DNA of 24,163 nt from Apostichopus parvimensis (taxonomy: Eukaryota; Echinodermata; Holothuroidea; Aspidochirotida; Stichopodidae), in the NCBI GenBank assembly GCA_000934455.1, contig KN890637.1, forward strand, positions 23,617 through 47,779. The letters run 5' to 3'. This document shows, piece by piece, positions 10,495 to 20,630 of the stretch. Under the pieces are notes generated by a model. That model was not told the DNA's origin, made no database searches, and saw only the letters and a list, made by a program, of their open reading frames with translations. Positions within the stretch are counted from its first letter, which is position 1, and each line of letters opens with the position of its first letter. The position numbers and the translations under genes are program-made.

Positions 10495-12660
10495 TAACTC
10501 AGTTAAAGGAATGTTCCGTTGGTAATAATATTGCTAAAACAATGACCACTTTATTGGTTATTCTGTTACTGTGACGAACATTAACTTTGGCTACTTCAAG
10601 AGAACCAATGATATGTTTGAGGAACAAGTAATATCCTTTGGTAATTCATTTTGAACAAGTTTGGCTTACTATGAATTTATTTGTTTCTTATTCATGAGAT
10701 ACTTTTGAGTTTGCTTGAATGTTTCATGCTCATATAATACTATTTCCTGCATTTAATGTTTGAAGCAATGTTAAAGCAAATTAAGATACATCGTGTTGTA
10801 GCTTTATCTGCTGCAGTAATAATGATAATCTCATGTGTTTATATGAGAGACTCACATATCGTTTTGGAAGACATTTTCCAACATCACAGTTTCATTATCT
10901 TCATTTGCTTCACGAGTACTTAATTTGAGGCATTTCGTTGTCTGTTTGTCTCTGCATTGAATTAGATTATGAAACACAGTGAAACAGGTCCAGCTTAAAG
11001 GTATATTGAAGACTCTCCCCAAACCACGTGCCGCCCTCTGAACAAAAGTTAACTTTCCATTGCTTGTAAGTGAAGTTTTCTTCTTGTCGCTACAAAATGC
11101 AGACAGTAATGAAACGTGATACCTTGTTATGTTTTATCTAGACCTGAGATGTCCGATCGCTGCTATGTACACTGTGTTGTGGGTATTGACCGTAGCTGTA
11201 TGTATTGACTGTACACTAGTGTCTAATTACCGACGGTAGCAAGCGGTGTGTGTATTTTCTGATATCGATGGTGGTTCTAACACTTCTGTTACACCTCCTT
11301 CGAAACTAGGTCAGATTACCGGCATCAGACGTTTCTTTGTGCGCGAGTCTTCAATCTCTTTAACATTAGATGAAAATTCAAACGATCTTCTATTTCCCTT
11401 TTCAACGAAGTCTTTGATTCCAACGAGAATGAAAGATTAAAATACAAAAACTGTTTCCTTTACTTCTATCGCTCTGCTTCTATCAATCAAATCTTCTCTA
11501 TTTCCTGAGGGGGTTTCGTTGTTTGTAAATAAAATAACTTCTCCATTGAAAAACGAGACAAATTGAAACCGAAAATTAACCGAAACCGAAGATTAATGAA
11601 CTTCGTGTAAATCATTTCACTCCATGAAAACAGAAAGAAAATTAGTTTCATTATATCGAAATCTTTTCATTAATTTGTTCTCATTTTTAATTCATATTTT
11701 TTTATCTTGGAATGAGGGAGGCGACAATGTTTTTCCCCCTCATCTTGATGCAAACCAATTTTCATTCTTCTTTGCAGAACTACAATTAGTTATAAACTGT
11801 TTTCATTAAGACTCGGTGTGTTTTTAACCCGGCGGTTATATAGACCACAGAGAAATGATGGAGTTCTGTCTATATGACCATGATAACTTATAGAAACTGT
11901 AATGTCAGCCTTCTGATGGACAACTTAAGACTATAGCAATCAATATTATAACGTAATGCATCACAGAGCTTAGAGCGCAGGCGAATTACCTCTTGCCCGC
12001 TCCGGTTAGAATTCAGCTGTGTCTACGGTAGATGAACATGCCTTGGGAATCTTATCGTGAACAAACATTACATTATAGTTTACGTGGGCGAAATATATGA
12101 AGATCTTCTTCGTACATTACTGACTGAGATAGGATTTTAGCTGATATTACTGTAGTGGAAGGGGAATAGAAAGCAATCGCCCAAAGAAAGTAGCGATAGT
12201 GTTAAATTATTAAACATTATTGTAGGGGGCATTATTTACTTGAAGAAAATATTGACATGTTCTTCACCATCTTTCATCGCGTCTAGGTCATGTATCGGCG
12301 ACTTGATTTTCGCATTCACTATATAAGGAAATTATCAACTGGTTAAGTCGTATTATCATTCTTGAGTGAATTTTCAGTAAACTGCAACTTTGTGAAGAAG
12401 TTCATCAAGACCGTTTATTCATATTCTTGATAGCTGGTTGGACGACACTTCATTTTGAGGAAGATGGATACTGTAAAACGTTTTAATTAATTGTGAACAA
12501 TTTACTCATCTTTCGATTGGAATTCTATGAAGTTAATAGTATCTTAACTTACTTGCAATAACTCTTCTATAAACTCAAAACGTTCTCATAAATGTCAAAT
12601 CCAATACGTTTGTTATTAACTGATGGGAGATTTGTAAAAGACGGTAAAGCTCAAAGAGTG
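10495..12660. other. Intergenic sequence with a repeat-like GC-richer island
   Basis: No gene is supported. A GC-richer stretch at about 11000-11440 has internal repeated words (TGTACACT and TATTGAC) and a 64-codon frame without an ATG start. It looks like a dispersed repeat rather than an exon. A strong pyrimidine tract ending TTTGCAG lies at about 11758-11777 but leads to no open exon. An inverted pair, ATATAGAC and GTCTATAT, lies at 11838-11875. Confidence 0.5.
11838..11875. repeat. Short inverted repeat
   Basis: ATATAGAC at 11838-11845 and its exact complement GTCTATAT at 11868-11875 could form an 8-bp stem with a 22-base loop. There is no further sign of an RNA gene. Confidence 0.5.
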
Positions 12661-12704
12661 CTTTTTTTAGACTTGCTTCAAGTCGACTTTAAGTAGTCAC
12701 ATCG

Positions 12705-12740
12705 TATAAAAGTAGAATGTCAATGGACATAACTCTCATT
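12705..12740 (+). promoter_or_regulatory. Predicted core promoter (TATA box and initiator)
   Basis: TATAAAAG at 12705-12712 is a canonical TATA box. An initiator-like TCATT follows with its A at 12738, 33 bases after the first T of the TATA box, which is the usual spacing. A CCAAT word lies at 12600-12604. The predicted start would leave a 5' leader of about 36 bases before the ATG at 12774. Each element alone is weak evidence in A+T-rich DNA. Their spacing relative to a spliced ORF is what supports them. Confidence 0.45.
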
Positions 12741-12773
12741 TGGTAACCAGTAACTATAAAGGAAACTTGAGCA

Positions 12774-13097
12774 ATGTCTCTGCAATATCTTTCCAAAATC
12801 ATCGGTTTAATGGATACCAATGCGATATACCTGATTTTAACAATGGCATTAATACATCCAGGTAAGTTTCTTGCACATTAATTCATACCTGCTTTAATTT
12901 GTAGTCTGCCATTTTTAATAATCTACCTCTTAACCATATACAATTTTACGACGATAGTGTAAGTTCCTGGCTGATTTTTAAATAATTTAGCTGATTGCAT
13001 ACTCGGAAAACTATCTGAGCTTCTCAAAATACATCATGATCTTCCTGAAGTACAAAAATATGGCCTATATCAGAGAATTAATTTGATTATTCCCTGA
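12774..13097 (+). CDS. Predicted two-exon gene for a 64-residue secreted peptide precursor
   Basis: Exon 1 (12774-12861) starts at an ATG and encodes 29 codons plus one base, ending in AG before GTAAGT (12862-12867), a near-perfect donor. The residues include a hydrophobic run AIYLILTMALI (about 17-27) followed by HPA, a plausible signal peptidase site. A second in-frame Met at residue 13 would give a more compact signal peptide. The intron is 129 bases and ends TTTAG at 12990. Exon 2 (12991-13097) rejoins in phase 1. It adds 35 residues, beginning ADCILGKLSELLKIHHDLP and ending INLIIP before TGA at 13095-13097. A predicted mature peptide of about 34 residues would have one Cys, no dibasic processing site and no amidation signal. 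A TATA box lies upstream and AATAAA lies 223 bases past the stop. A phase-1 intron just after a signal peptide is common in animal secreted proteins. I recognise no family. The weak points are the short exons and the short pyrimidine tract at the acceptor. Confidence 0.42.
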
Positions 13098-13319
13098 ATT
13101 TGTAAAGGAAATCTTGATACTTATTATTTGTAATGAAATTTTGCTGTTTTGATTCTTTGTAAGAATGTTCATATATTGAACCGTTATGTCAACAATGTTC
13201 AGTTTTTTTTTTTGCGGTAACTCTAATTAATAAGCAACAGTTCCATAATATTAATTATTTTATATTAAGAGTGACATGGGTTTACTGTATGATCATTAAG
13301 GTATATGGAAAGAAATTTA

Positions 13320-13325
13320 AATAAA
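13320..13325 (+). terminator. Candidate polyadenylation signal AATAAA
   Basis: This is a canonical AATAAA 223 bases after the predicted stop codon of the two-exon peptide gene. The hexamer is frequent by chance at this A+T content, so its support is only contextual. Confidence 0.3.
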
Positions 13326-13349
13326 TTAAAAGAATATGAAATGTAAAGA

Positions 13350-14148
13350 TGATTAAGCCTAACTTATCCCAGAGAAAACAAACAGAGAGAAATCAAGATT
13401 CATGTGGACATTAACGATACTCTCAAGTAGTCTGCGTTATATATCACTGGCGTCAAAACGCAATAGAAATTGATTGAGAATTTTACTGTAAGGAACGTAA
13501 AGCGGTACATAACAAAGATAATATTGTACGAAGCTCAAGTTCTGGCAATGTGTTCTTGCCGAGACCGAAATTAAACGTTGAAGGAGGAAATGGTGTTTTA
13601 AGTTAATCTAACTGGGGTTAAACTCATGTAACCGAGGAACGTGCATAAAGCATTGCGTCTTGAACTGCATAACCAAACAAAACAAAATATAGAAATCTCA
13701 TGAAACGAAAGAAAGAGGAATTATGGAATCTCTTTGATGACACAGAAAACAAAAGGAAAGTAGTCATTTGTTTACAACAAAGAGCATTTTCATCTCATGG
13801 AAACATGTTTTCTTTTGGCCTTTCAAACATGTTTCACATCTAAACTTGTATTATATAATGCACTTGTTTGAAAAATCATTAATAGTAGTATTTAAAATGT
13901 CACAGCCAGCCAGCGATTAACATTCGCGCACACAATATTACATGTTACAATGTTACAATTTTTTTTAAACTTCACACCATAGGGGCAAAGGGGGACATGC
14001 CGAGGGAAAGGGGGGTTGCTGGAAGCGGTAAAATATTGTGTATTTTATACATTAATTGCAGGCTAGACGTGGCAACATTATCTTCAGTAATGTATTGATA
14101 ATACATTTTCTACCTATAGAGGAATGTCATATTTTGTCGATGGAGGAT
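13350..14148. other. Intergenic sequence with G-rich tract
   Basis: No gene is supported. A G-rich stretch on the plus strand at about 13982-14015 (GGGG, GGGGG, GGG and GGGGGG runs with loops of up to 9 bases) is a relaxed quadruplex candidate. A 66-codon frame at 14056-14256 follows a TTGCAG acceptor-like word. Joining it to exon 1 of the peptide gene in phase 1 gives an immediate stop. Confidence 0.5.
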
Positions 14149-14164
14149 ATTTCCCCGGGGAAAT
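14149..14164. repeat. 16-bp perfect palindrome
   Basis: ATTTCCCCGGGGAAAT reads identically on both strands. With one 2-base bulge the symmetry extends outward to GGAT and ATCC. A palindrome of this length is rare by chance, especially with a CCCCGGGG core in A+T-rich DNA. It could be a dimeric protein-binding site; none is known to me. Confidence 0.8.
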
Positions 14165-14730
14165 CCTCTTTCGTTATAATGATGATGTATCAGACAATCT
14201 CCAACGGGGGAGAATGCTTGGCAGATCTATATGTAACGTCAGCTCGCAGTCATTAAATAATGCGACCTTCTTCAGAGTCTGGACCACATTATGAACATTT
14301 CCACGCATCACCAAAACGAACATTTTCCTTATTGTATATGGTATAGCGTCTTGGTCGTATACTTTATCTTGTATGGTATGTACGTTGGATATGGTGCGAC
14401 TTCATGTGAAGATGATATTAATATCTTAAATCGCTATATAATGATCTTATGTTAATATAGTTTCACGCAAGCATAGGTATTACATACGTTCATTTTCGAA
14501 ACATTTTGCCGATTGCATGACAATAAAGTGAATGAAAGCATATTAATTATCATTAAAAAAAATGAACGAAATGTTTATTGCGCATCTAGAACTGCTCAGC
14601 TACCTTAACCATATAAGATATATCCATATCACTGATCTTCCTACCGCATTACATGTTAATAAAATCAAATTAATATAAACGATTTATAATTTTCAGTATA
14701 GCCCGCGTCAATATATTGCTGATGGATACG

Positions 14731-14775
14731 TTTGTTAGTGTATACACATTGCTGGATATCCAGGACACTAACAAA
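14731..14775. repeat. 11-bp perfect inverted repeat with palindromic loop
   Basis: TTTGTTAGTGT at 14731-14741 is matched by its exact complement ACACTAACAAA at 14765-14775. The 23-base spacer contains TGGATATCCA, itself a perfect 10-base palindrome (14753-14762). The unit lies 42 bases before the target-site duplication of the hAT-type element and shares no sequence with its ends. Confidence 0.75.
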
Positions 14776-14816
14776 GTCAATTGGATCAAATCAGTGACCG
14801 AAGACTATAGCCGCTA

Positions 14817-15215
14817 CTATAAATCAGGGGTTCCCTTACTGGGGTGCATGAACTCCAGGGGTGCGTGAGTCCATCCCATGGGGTTCGTGAGACGTTTCTG
14901 GAAGTCAAAACTAGAGTCCTTTTTGTTGAACTAAAATCTGATATATCATATAATTTAGTACTGTACAATAGTCGTACCTATCGACAAATTCTTTTCGTGT
15001 TCCATACGCATGTTGCCATAGTAATACCGTAGCGTGCATTTTTCATTACATTATTACACTATGAACTTAATCTTTTACACGGCACTGTTATGCGTATTAT
15101 AGTATAATAAAGACACAGATCGTGTCTCGAAAAGTTGGGGGTTCATGGACAACTCTGATATCCACAGGGGGTTCGTTGGGCGGGGGGTATAAAGTTGGGA
15201 AACTCTGCTATAAAT
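14817..15215. mobile_element. Non-autonomous hAT-type DNA transposon (MITE-like), 383 bp, with 8-bp target-site duplication
   Basis: The element spans 14825-15207 and is bounded by perfect direct repeats CTATAAAT at 14817-14824 and 15208-15215. An 8-bp duplication is the hallmark of the hAT superfamily. The left end is CAGGGGTTCCCTTACT and the right end, read inward on the other strand, is CAGAGTTTCCCAACTTT. These are imperfect terminal inverted repeats of the familiar hAT CAGGG(G)TTCCCAA type. Subterminal repeats of a GGGGTKCRTGA-like word occur at 14841, 14858, 14880, 15137 and 15167, all in the same orientation; such repeats are usually transposase-binding sites. No transposase is encoded, and ORFs on either strand are short and featureless. 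Mobilisation would have depended on an enzyme supplied elsewhere. The intact duplication suggests a fairly recent insertion. Confidence 0.9.
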
Positions 15216-15528
15216 CCTTTAAGCTACAATCGATAATTTACGATTGATGGTTCGCCTAATGTAAGAAAATGACATTGTCTCTTTAACACAACTATAGTAT
15301 TGATCAGGGAGCAGCCTCGAGTATAAGTGTGATGTGAGTCATTCCTTGTAACAAATTGAACGTCAAATACCATATATTATTATTTGGTTTTTTATTGTAT
15401 ATCAAATATTGATATGTAATCACCATTATTATTTGCATTAAAAGCTCCCCTTTAATATCATTCCCTCGTCGTGTACAAACGACAGCAACATCTTCAGAGC
15501 TGTTCGTCTGACATAACCATTTTAGACG

Positions 15529-15536
15529 TGACGTCA
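15529..15536. promoter_or_regulatory. CRE palindrome TGACGTCA, copy 3
   Basis: This is a perfect octamer within a local cluster of ACGT cores (GACGTGACGTCATAGCGACGT). A second full octamer lies 213 bases downstream. Confidence 0.45.
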
Positions 15537-15741
15537 TAGCGACGTATTAACGTCAAGCCATGTAGTAGTGTTCACTTGCAATAAACTTTTAATTAATGTC
15601 GCGATTACACATTACGACTGAAATTTGTGGTTGACAATTAGTAACACTTCCTTTTCAATTAATCTTTGACGACAGTTAATTATTTTTAATGAAAACACTT
15701 GTTTTAGGACTTTTCATTTTTGGCATATCTATTTCAACCAA

Positions 15742-15749
15742 TGACGTCA
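15742..15749. promoter_or_regulatory. CRE palindrome TGACGTCA, copy 4
   Basis: This is a perfect octamer, extended to the ten-base palindrome ATGACGTCAT at 15741-15750. It lies 213 bases from copy 3. Confidence 0.45.
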
Positions 15750-16413
15750 TATCCACTTGCACCTTTCCGAATGAAATGTTTCCTCTATAGATACAACAAT
15801 GCTTAGCCTCTGTACGTGATATCTATCGGAAGTAAACGATTTCTTTCTATATTAACTTATACTCATTAAAAACAATAAATAACAGTATCATTGACTACTT
15901 CTTATCTCTTTGAAAATCATAATTAAGAAAAAACAAAACCTATGTTATCAATTTCATCTCATGGCGAGATAGACGGTTAATATAAAAATAGACCCCCGTA
16001 CATTCATAAATACACAAATTAATCATTACCCACGAACTCTCCTAATCAGATTTCATGCATTAACTATTAGCTAACATAGTATAAAATAAATAATATAAAG
16101 TGTACGACGAAAGGAGCTTAGAACATGACATGTAAATGGATACCAGACGTAGGAAGAAAGAATTTTTCATAACTGATTTGATTACACTGCTGATGGTACT
16201 GACGTGGATTGTATGTTGTTTTTGACGGCTATATCATATTTAGGGGAACGACGTTCCCATGTAATCAGTTCCATATGCTGAAATATGTAAAGAATGCCTC
16301 CCAATTGTAATCTAATCATACATCGTGTAAGTCAAATCCTTCTTAAATTTCAGTTTTTGATATTTGTGATCTGCATCTTGCTTTCTCTGAAGAGAACAAA
16401 AATGAAATTGAAA

Positions 16414-16443
16414 AGACGACGACGAAGAAGAAGAAGAAGAACG
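16414..16443 (+). repeat. GAC/GAA trinucleotide microsatellite
   Basis: Runs of GAC then GAA triplets create an apparent poly-arginine stretch in one frame. That is a composition artefact rather than a basic protein domain. Confidence 0.8.
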
Positions 16444-17278
16444 AGAGGAAACTTCAAAGATGGTCTAATAAATAAGAGATATGGATGTAATATTTTTTAT
16501 ATTCATAAGATATTCCTCTTTATGGTTGAACAAAACGAAACATTGTCTATATCACCTAAAAAAAGTACGATTTTCGTTGTACTTTAAAAACCATAATGCC
16601 ACAGTGTTGACTTGAAAGCATCGAAAGTGCAAAAGAAAATTTGATTACAAGCAAAAATCAGAAGGTGAATATTGTAAATCAAAGTTTAAACTTCCGTATC
16701 TGTTTTCCTTCTCATTTATTACTGCATACCGAATATTGCCAACATCAAGATATAACGATTACCAATTTACACATTTTTGATAATATCGGCCTCTCCCTCA
16801 CTTTACTAAAAAAAAAATATTTCTGGAAGAACAAAAATATGTAACTAGGTTTTCAAGGTTTACCAGTTCATGGCTAAATTGCCCTGTTATTTTTCTTTGT
16901 AAGCATTAGATCCTTTATCCTCCTAAATAGGTAGATTGAGTAAGTATAGGTGCTCATTATTCGCACAATAAGTTACCATCTCTTTGAAGTGTGTTGTCTT
17001 TAAGATAAACATCTGTATGGATGAGAAAACTCACTTACACGGAATGTTTGACTTGGGCTGGATCTTCAGCATGTTGAATGGACTTGACCTTTAAAACACC
17101 TGCTTCATATCTCTTCGACCATAAAGCTACAATCTACAACATTTTGGCCCATTTTACTTAGAAACACATCGAACAGAATAGTATCCAGATATATCATAAA
17201 AGTATTAAATATTCTGCTATCAGAGATATAGGGGTTATACACATCAGACCACGGTTGTCAAGAATAATTACTGTCGTT

Positions 17279-17301
17279 GGGACAGGGTGAGGGGGCGGGG
17301 G
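17279..17301 (+). repeat. Canonical G-quadruplex motif
   Basis: GGG-ACA-GGG-TGA-GGGGG-C-GGGGG has four G runs with loops of three, three and one bases, which meets the strict quadruplex pattern. No gene lies nearby, so any regulatory role is open. Confidence 0.75.
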
Positions 17302-18615
17302 TGCGAGGAATTAAACAGTTGCATAGGATAGATCGCTAGTACCGATCATTTGTGTTTTTCTTTCACTCAGATGAACCGTTCTTACACATTTTTCACCCAG
17401 ACAAATTTGTTACAATAGCTTTAATAATATACATGTCTAAAAACGAACTCAGATTCAAAGAATAAAATTAAACTTAGCTTCATGAAAAAAAAATTAAATG
17501 AAAATATGATTATTCAACTGGGTACGAAGCAAAGTTATTTCATTGGCGTTGAAAGCTTTAAAGCCATATATAATATTAATTTGTCATTAATTTAGTTCTG
17601 TCATATTGCCTGTATCATATAACTCAGGTGGGATGGAGAATCGTTCAGATGGACATTTGTTTTGGTCACTGTATTAGTGTGACTGTGAAAACACACACTG
17701 TATTACAATACACAGTTTGTATAGTTTCTATGTTTCTTTTACGGAACATCCTAGATTGTAGTATTAAAGAATGGTACAAGTGTTGCTTAATAATACTCAC
17801 GGCGGACTGCAATTGAACCGCTTAGGCCTATACGTGTATTCGATTGATGCAACTAAGAATAGAACCGTTAAGGAGTAACGCAGCCAAAGAACCATAAATC
17901 CAATCCATTTGAAGAAAGAAAAAATAGCACTGCAAATTAGATATAGCAGAGTAAATCAATACTAGATCAGACATTCTGCGGTTTATCTTTTTGATCCTCC
18001 CGTCTTTCCTCATTTCGATATTCCAGTTCCTCTCACATGCTGCATCCAGGATTACTTATAGCTTCTTGTTATTGCCGCGGTGGCAACAGGGAGGGGTTGG
18101 TGAGTGATAGGGAGGATAATGGAAACAAGGAAGGAACGGTGGCAAGGAGGAGAAAGTGACGTCGCTTTATGTGATATTATATTTATTGTGGTCTCTCTTA
18201 AATACGTCTATAGCTCTTTTAAGCTCTATCAAATTTTACATATATATATATGATTATATGATATCAGTATTTAATGAATTTCAGTTATAGGTTAAATGCA
18301 TGTCTGTTCATGAGCTTTCTTCTGTACATTACGAACTTAGATCAGTGTTTGCATCACTTCGAAGAAGGCCTACCATGTATATTTATGTATATATAAGTCA
18401 CAGAGACTTAACCATAAATCTTCAGATATATTTGTCACAGATTGTTTTGTTCAGAATTAGTCCATTCACAATTATATCATTTTGAAAACAACTTTAGTGT
18501 AAACGTGACGAAATAATACATTACCGGAAATATTTATCGCAATCACTTAAGGGATACCACATCCCATTTAAATGCTTTTAAGTTAATCTTGCCGCGACGA
18601 CAACATTTCACGTAT

Positions 18616-18873
18616 ATGAGACATTTGCCGTTCTTTCCCTTTAAATACAATATACAGAATATAACCTATGCTAGGTCACTCGATACTTCATCGGAAGATG
18701 AATCCAAACCTCGAGTACGAGAACCTGCACTCGATATTAAATACTCAGTTAAAGGTTTCCCATGTGATCCGACAGACTGGTGTTTCGTCAACTTAAGAAT
18801 GTATCGAGACGCCCTTGGGTCTAGTGAACGATGTACTTGTTTCTGTCCTTTTTTTAGGAACCAAAAAGGGTGA
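18616..18873 (+). CDS. Possible cysteine-rich coding exon (up to 85 codons)
   Basis: An ATG at 18616 opens 85 codons ending at TGA 18871-18873. The second half looks coding: an acidic linker SLDTSSEDESKP, then KGFPCDPTDWCFVNLRMYRD and ALGSSERCTCFCPFFRNQKG. Five cysteines fall within the last 38 residues, in the pattern C-x5-C-x17-C-x-C-x-C. The base composition is visibly less A+T-rich than its surroundings. The first 19 residues look less convincing. A TATGCTAG acceptor-like word places an alternative exon start at 18675, entering in phase 2. AATAAA follows at 18992-18997, so this could be the last exon of a secreted protein gene whose other exons I did not find. A 70-codon minus-strand frame overlaps almost completely, so strand is uncertain. 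I do not recognise the family. Confidence 0.3.
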   Translation: MRHLPFFPFKYNIQNITYARSLDTSSEDESKPRVREPALDIKYSVKGFPCDPTDWCFVNLRMYRDALGSSERCTCFCPFFRNQKG

Positions 18874-18991
18874 AACATTTAAAGCTTTACATGTAGGAGT
18901 ATTCTTTCCTATTAAAAGTAATTAGAAATAGACATTTAATCATATTCGATGTTGATATTATGATTGCTTTTCTATCTGTCGCATCAGGCAA

Positions 18992-18997
18992 AATAAA
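18992..18997 (+). terminator. Candidate polyadenylation signal AATAAA
   Basis: This is a canonical hexamer about 119 bases after the stop of the cysteine-rich exon candidate. It would suit a terminal exon but is common by chance here. Confidence 0.25.
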
Positions 18998-19019
18998 AAA
19001 TTTGGAAGAAGAAGAAAGT

Positions 19020-20280
19020 ATTTTCTTTTGTGATGTTCTCATTTTAATTATTGGAACCAAGTTATGCATACATATAGGAAACAGTGCTAGAACCATGTGC
19101 ATTACATATATGGTTTGGTATCAAGACAAGATAAAATAATTTGTTGAATATTATGCGGGATTATTAAAACATTAGGGAAAAACGAAGACAAACAATTAGA
19201 AAAGTTTAGATATGTATCCGCTATCGGTAAAACACTAACGCTATATTGAGGAATTGTATCCATTATTGCTTTGATATATTAATACGTTGGTATGGAATTG
19301 TTTTCCACAAAAGTATTTAAGCAAAGTAAATTTATTCCTTGAAACTTCAGGGGATGGAGAGTTTCCGAGACGAATTTGTCACTCATAAATAAATTTCGGT
19401 CTCATGTGTAAGCCATCAGGTAGGATATAGTTAATACTGTAATAACATGTATTTATCACAAAGCTCCAACACGACTCTGTTAATATGCTAGCTTGTAAGA
19501 GAATTTTTTTTAAATATTTAATCTTGCAGCTACGTTTTACATACGCCATACACAATTTGAGCTTGGAAATACGTTGAAACAACGTTTTTAGTTTTATACG
19601 ATAAGAAAACGTTTGCAGTCATTATTAGCACGTAACTTAAAAAGAAACGCTACGTCAATGTTCTGAAAACGTTATTTGAAAGTGTTTCTACAATACACTT
19701 TGAAACATTTAAAACATGAGCTTGTCATACTCGCTGTTTAAAGTTACATGGGCAAACATGGGTGTAGTTTTCGACAATGTTATTGGAGGAAATATCACTT
19801 GGGGATTTAACATTGGACAGCATTATTGTACTATAAACAAAGGTTTAGGCAATGACATATTTCCAAATTGATGGTATTGTTATGCACGCAATATCTTTCT
19901 AGCACTATATATGTGATTCACATTCACTGTGACATCATGCAAAAACATCATACGCATACATGTTACCAATCTGTAACTCCTTCGCGATCAATATTTTTGG
20001 CACGAGAGTGCTTTCGGATACACAATTTATTGGCGGGGGTGCAGGGGGACGCCGGAACAGGGGATGCTGTGGGTGGTAAATATCTCGCTCCATCAGCTCA
20101 TACGTCTTCGCATAAAGTATACCTCTGTTGTTCAAACTGATGCGCCTTACTTTCTTTTCAATTAGTTTGGAGTTATATTGAAATAACATAACATATTGGA
20201 AACTGTTTACTTATATAAGGTGTGTTGTAAACGTACTTCTACTCCATATGCTTCAGACTGTCTAAACAGCGAATAGATTT
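19020..20280. other. Intergenic sequence, no gene seen
   Basis: No gene is supported. Frames of 67-90 codons on both strands at 19379-19582 and 19868-20189 lack domains. The G-rich stretch at 20034-20073 has four G runs with loops of up to 11 bases. It keeps both strands open by composition. Confidence 0.55.
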
Positions 20281-20282
20281 GT

Positions 20283-20307
20283 CTTGAAACTCATGTTGAG
20301 TTTCAAG
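20283..20307. repeat. Perfect 11-bp stem, 3-base loop hairpin
   Basis: CTTGAAACTCA at 20283-20293 and its exact complement TGAGTTTCAAG at 20297-20307 are separated by TGT. The stem is fully paired and is the tightest hairpin seen in the window. It is too short for a microRNA precursor. Confidence 0.8.
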
Positions 20308-20610
20308 TATAGTTCAGTTGCGTAAATGATAGAAATGAATGTCTCGAAGAAATAAAAAATCAAATAACAGAACCTTATTGGCATAACATGTTTGCTGTGA
20401 AATGATGTTTCCACTCCAATAACTATCGGGGTTTAATTAACATTACAGCCAAAGCTTTCAACAAAAATTTCAATTTAGTAACACCTGCTGTACAGCAAAA
20501 TCATCAAACATTACTTTCTCGTGGCTTCCAGACGACATCACGGGAAACAAAATTCGGTACTGTTGAAAGAGACATGAGTTTGCTCATTTACAAGAAATAG
20601 ATGGAGAGGT

Positions 20611-20630
20611 AGAGAGACAGACAGACAGAC
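20611..20630 (+). repeat. AGAC microsatellite
   Basis: A short run of ACAG/AGAC tetranucleotides continues from an AG-rich lead-in. It is simple sequence only. Confidence 0.75.

Larger units (their letters stand above)
15216..18580. other. Intergenic sequence with simple repeats, no gene seen
   Basis: No gene is supported in these 3.4 kb. A 77-codon minus frame at 15304-15537 and a 97-codon plus frame at 16294-16587 show no domain. The latter owes its arginine run to a GAC/GAA microsatellite. A short patch at about 17018-17090 is open on both strands but flanked by nothing gene-like. Two CRE octamers lie at 15529 and 15742, and a quadruplex motif at 17279-17301. Confidence 0.55.

Noticed and set aside
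10994-11030. TTAAAGGTATATTG as a possible TTAA-type MITE end
   Set aside because: No complementary end or second TTAA boundary was found.
12904-12920. Alternative acceptor TTTGTAG for the peptide gene
   Set aside because: The in-phase frame after it reaches a stop within five codons, and the intron would be only about 43 bases.
14056-14256. Possible third exon of the peptide gene after a TTGCAG acceptor
   Set aside because: Joining exon 1 in phase 1 gives GGC then a TAG stop at once. The open frame requires a different phase.
14786-15032. Two overlapping ORFs on opposite strands
   Set aside because: Both fall across the left end of the hAT-type element and cross its boundary; they are shadows.
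16294-16587. 97-codon ORF with a poly-arginine stretch
   Set aside because: The arginine run is a GAC/GAA microsatellite. An apparent GTAAGT to TTTCAG pair inside it would be an intron of about 37 bases, too short to be believed.
17010-17095. Patch open on both strands with a minus-strand GTAAGTGAG donor-like word
   Set aside because: About 25 codons only, no acceptor or partner exon, and strand could not be decided.
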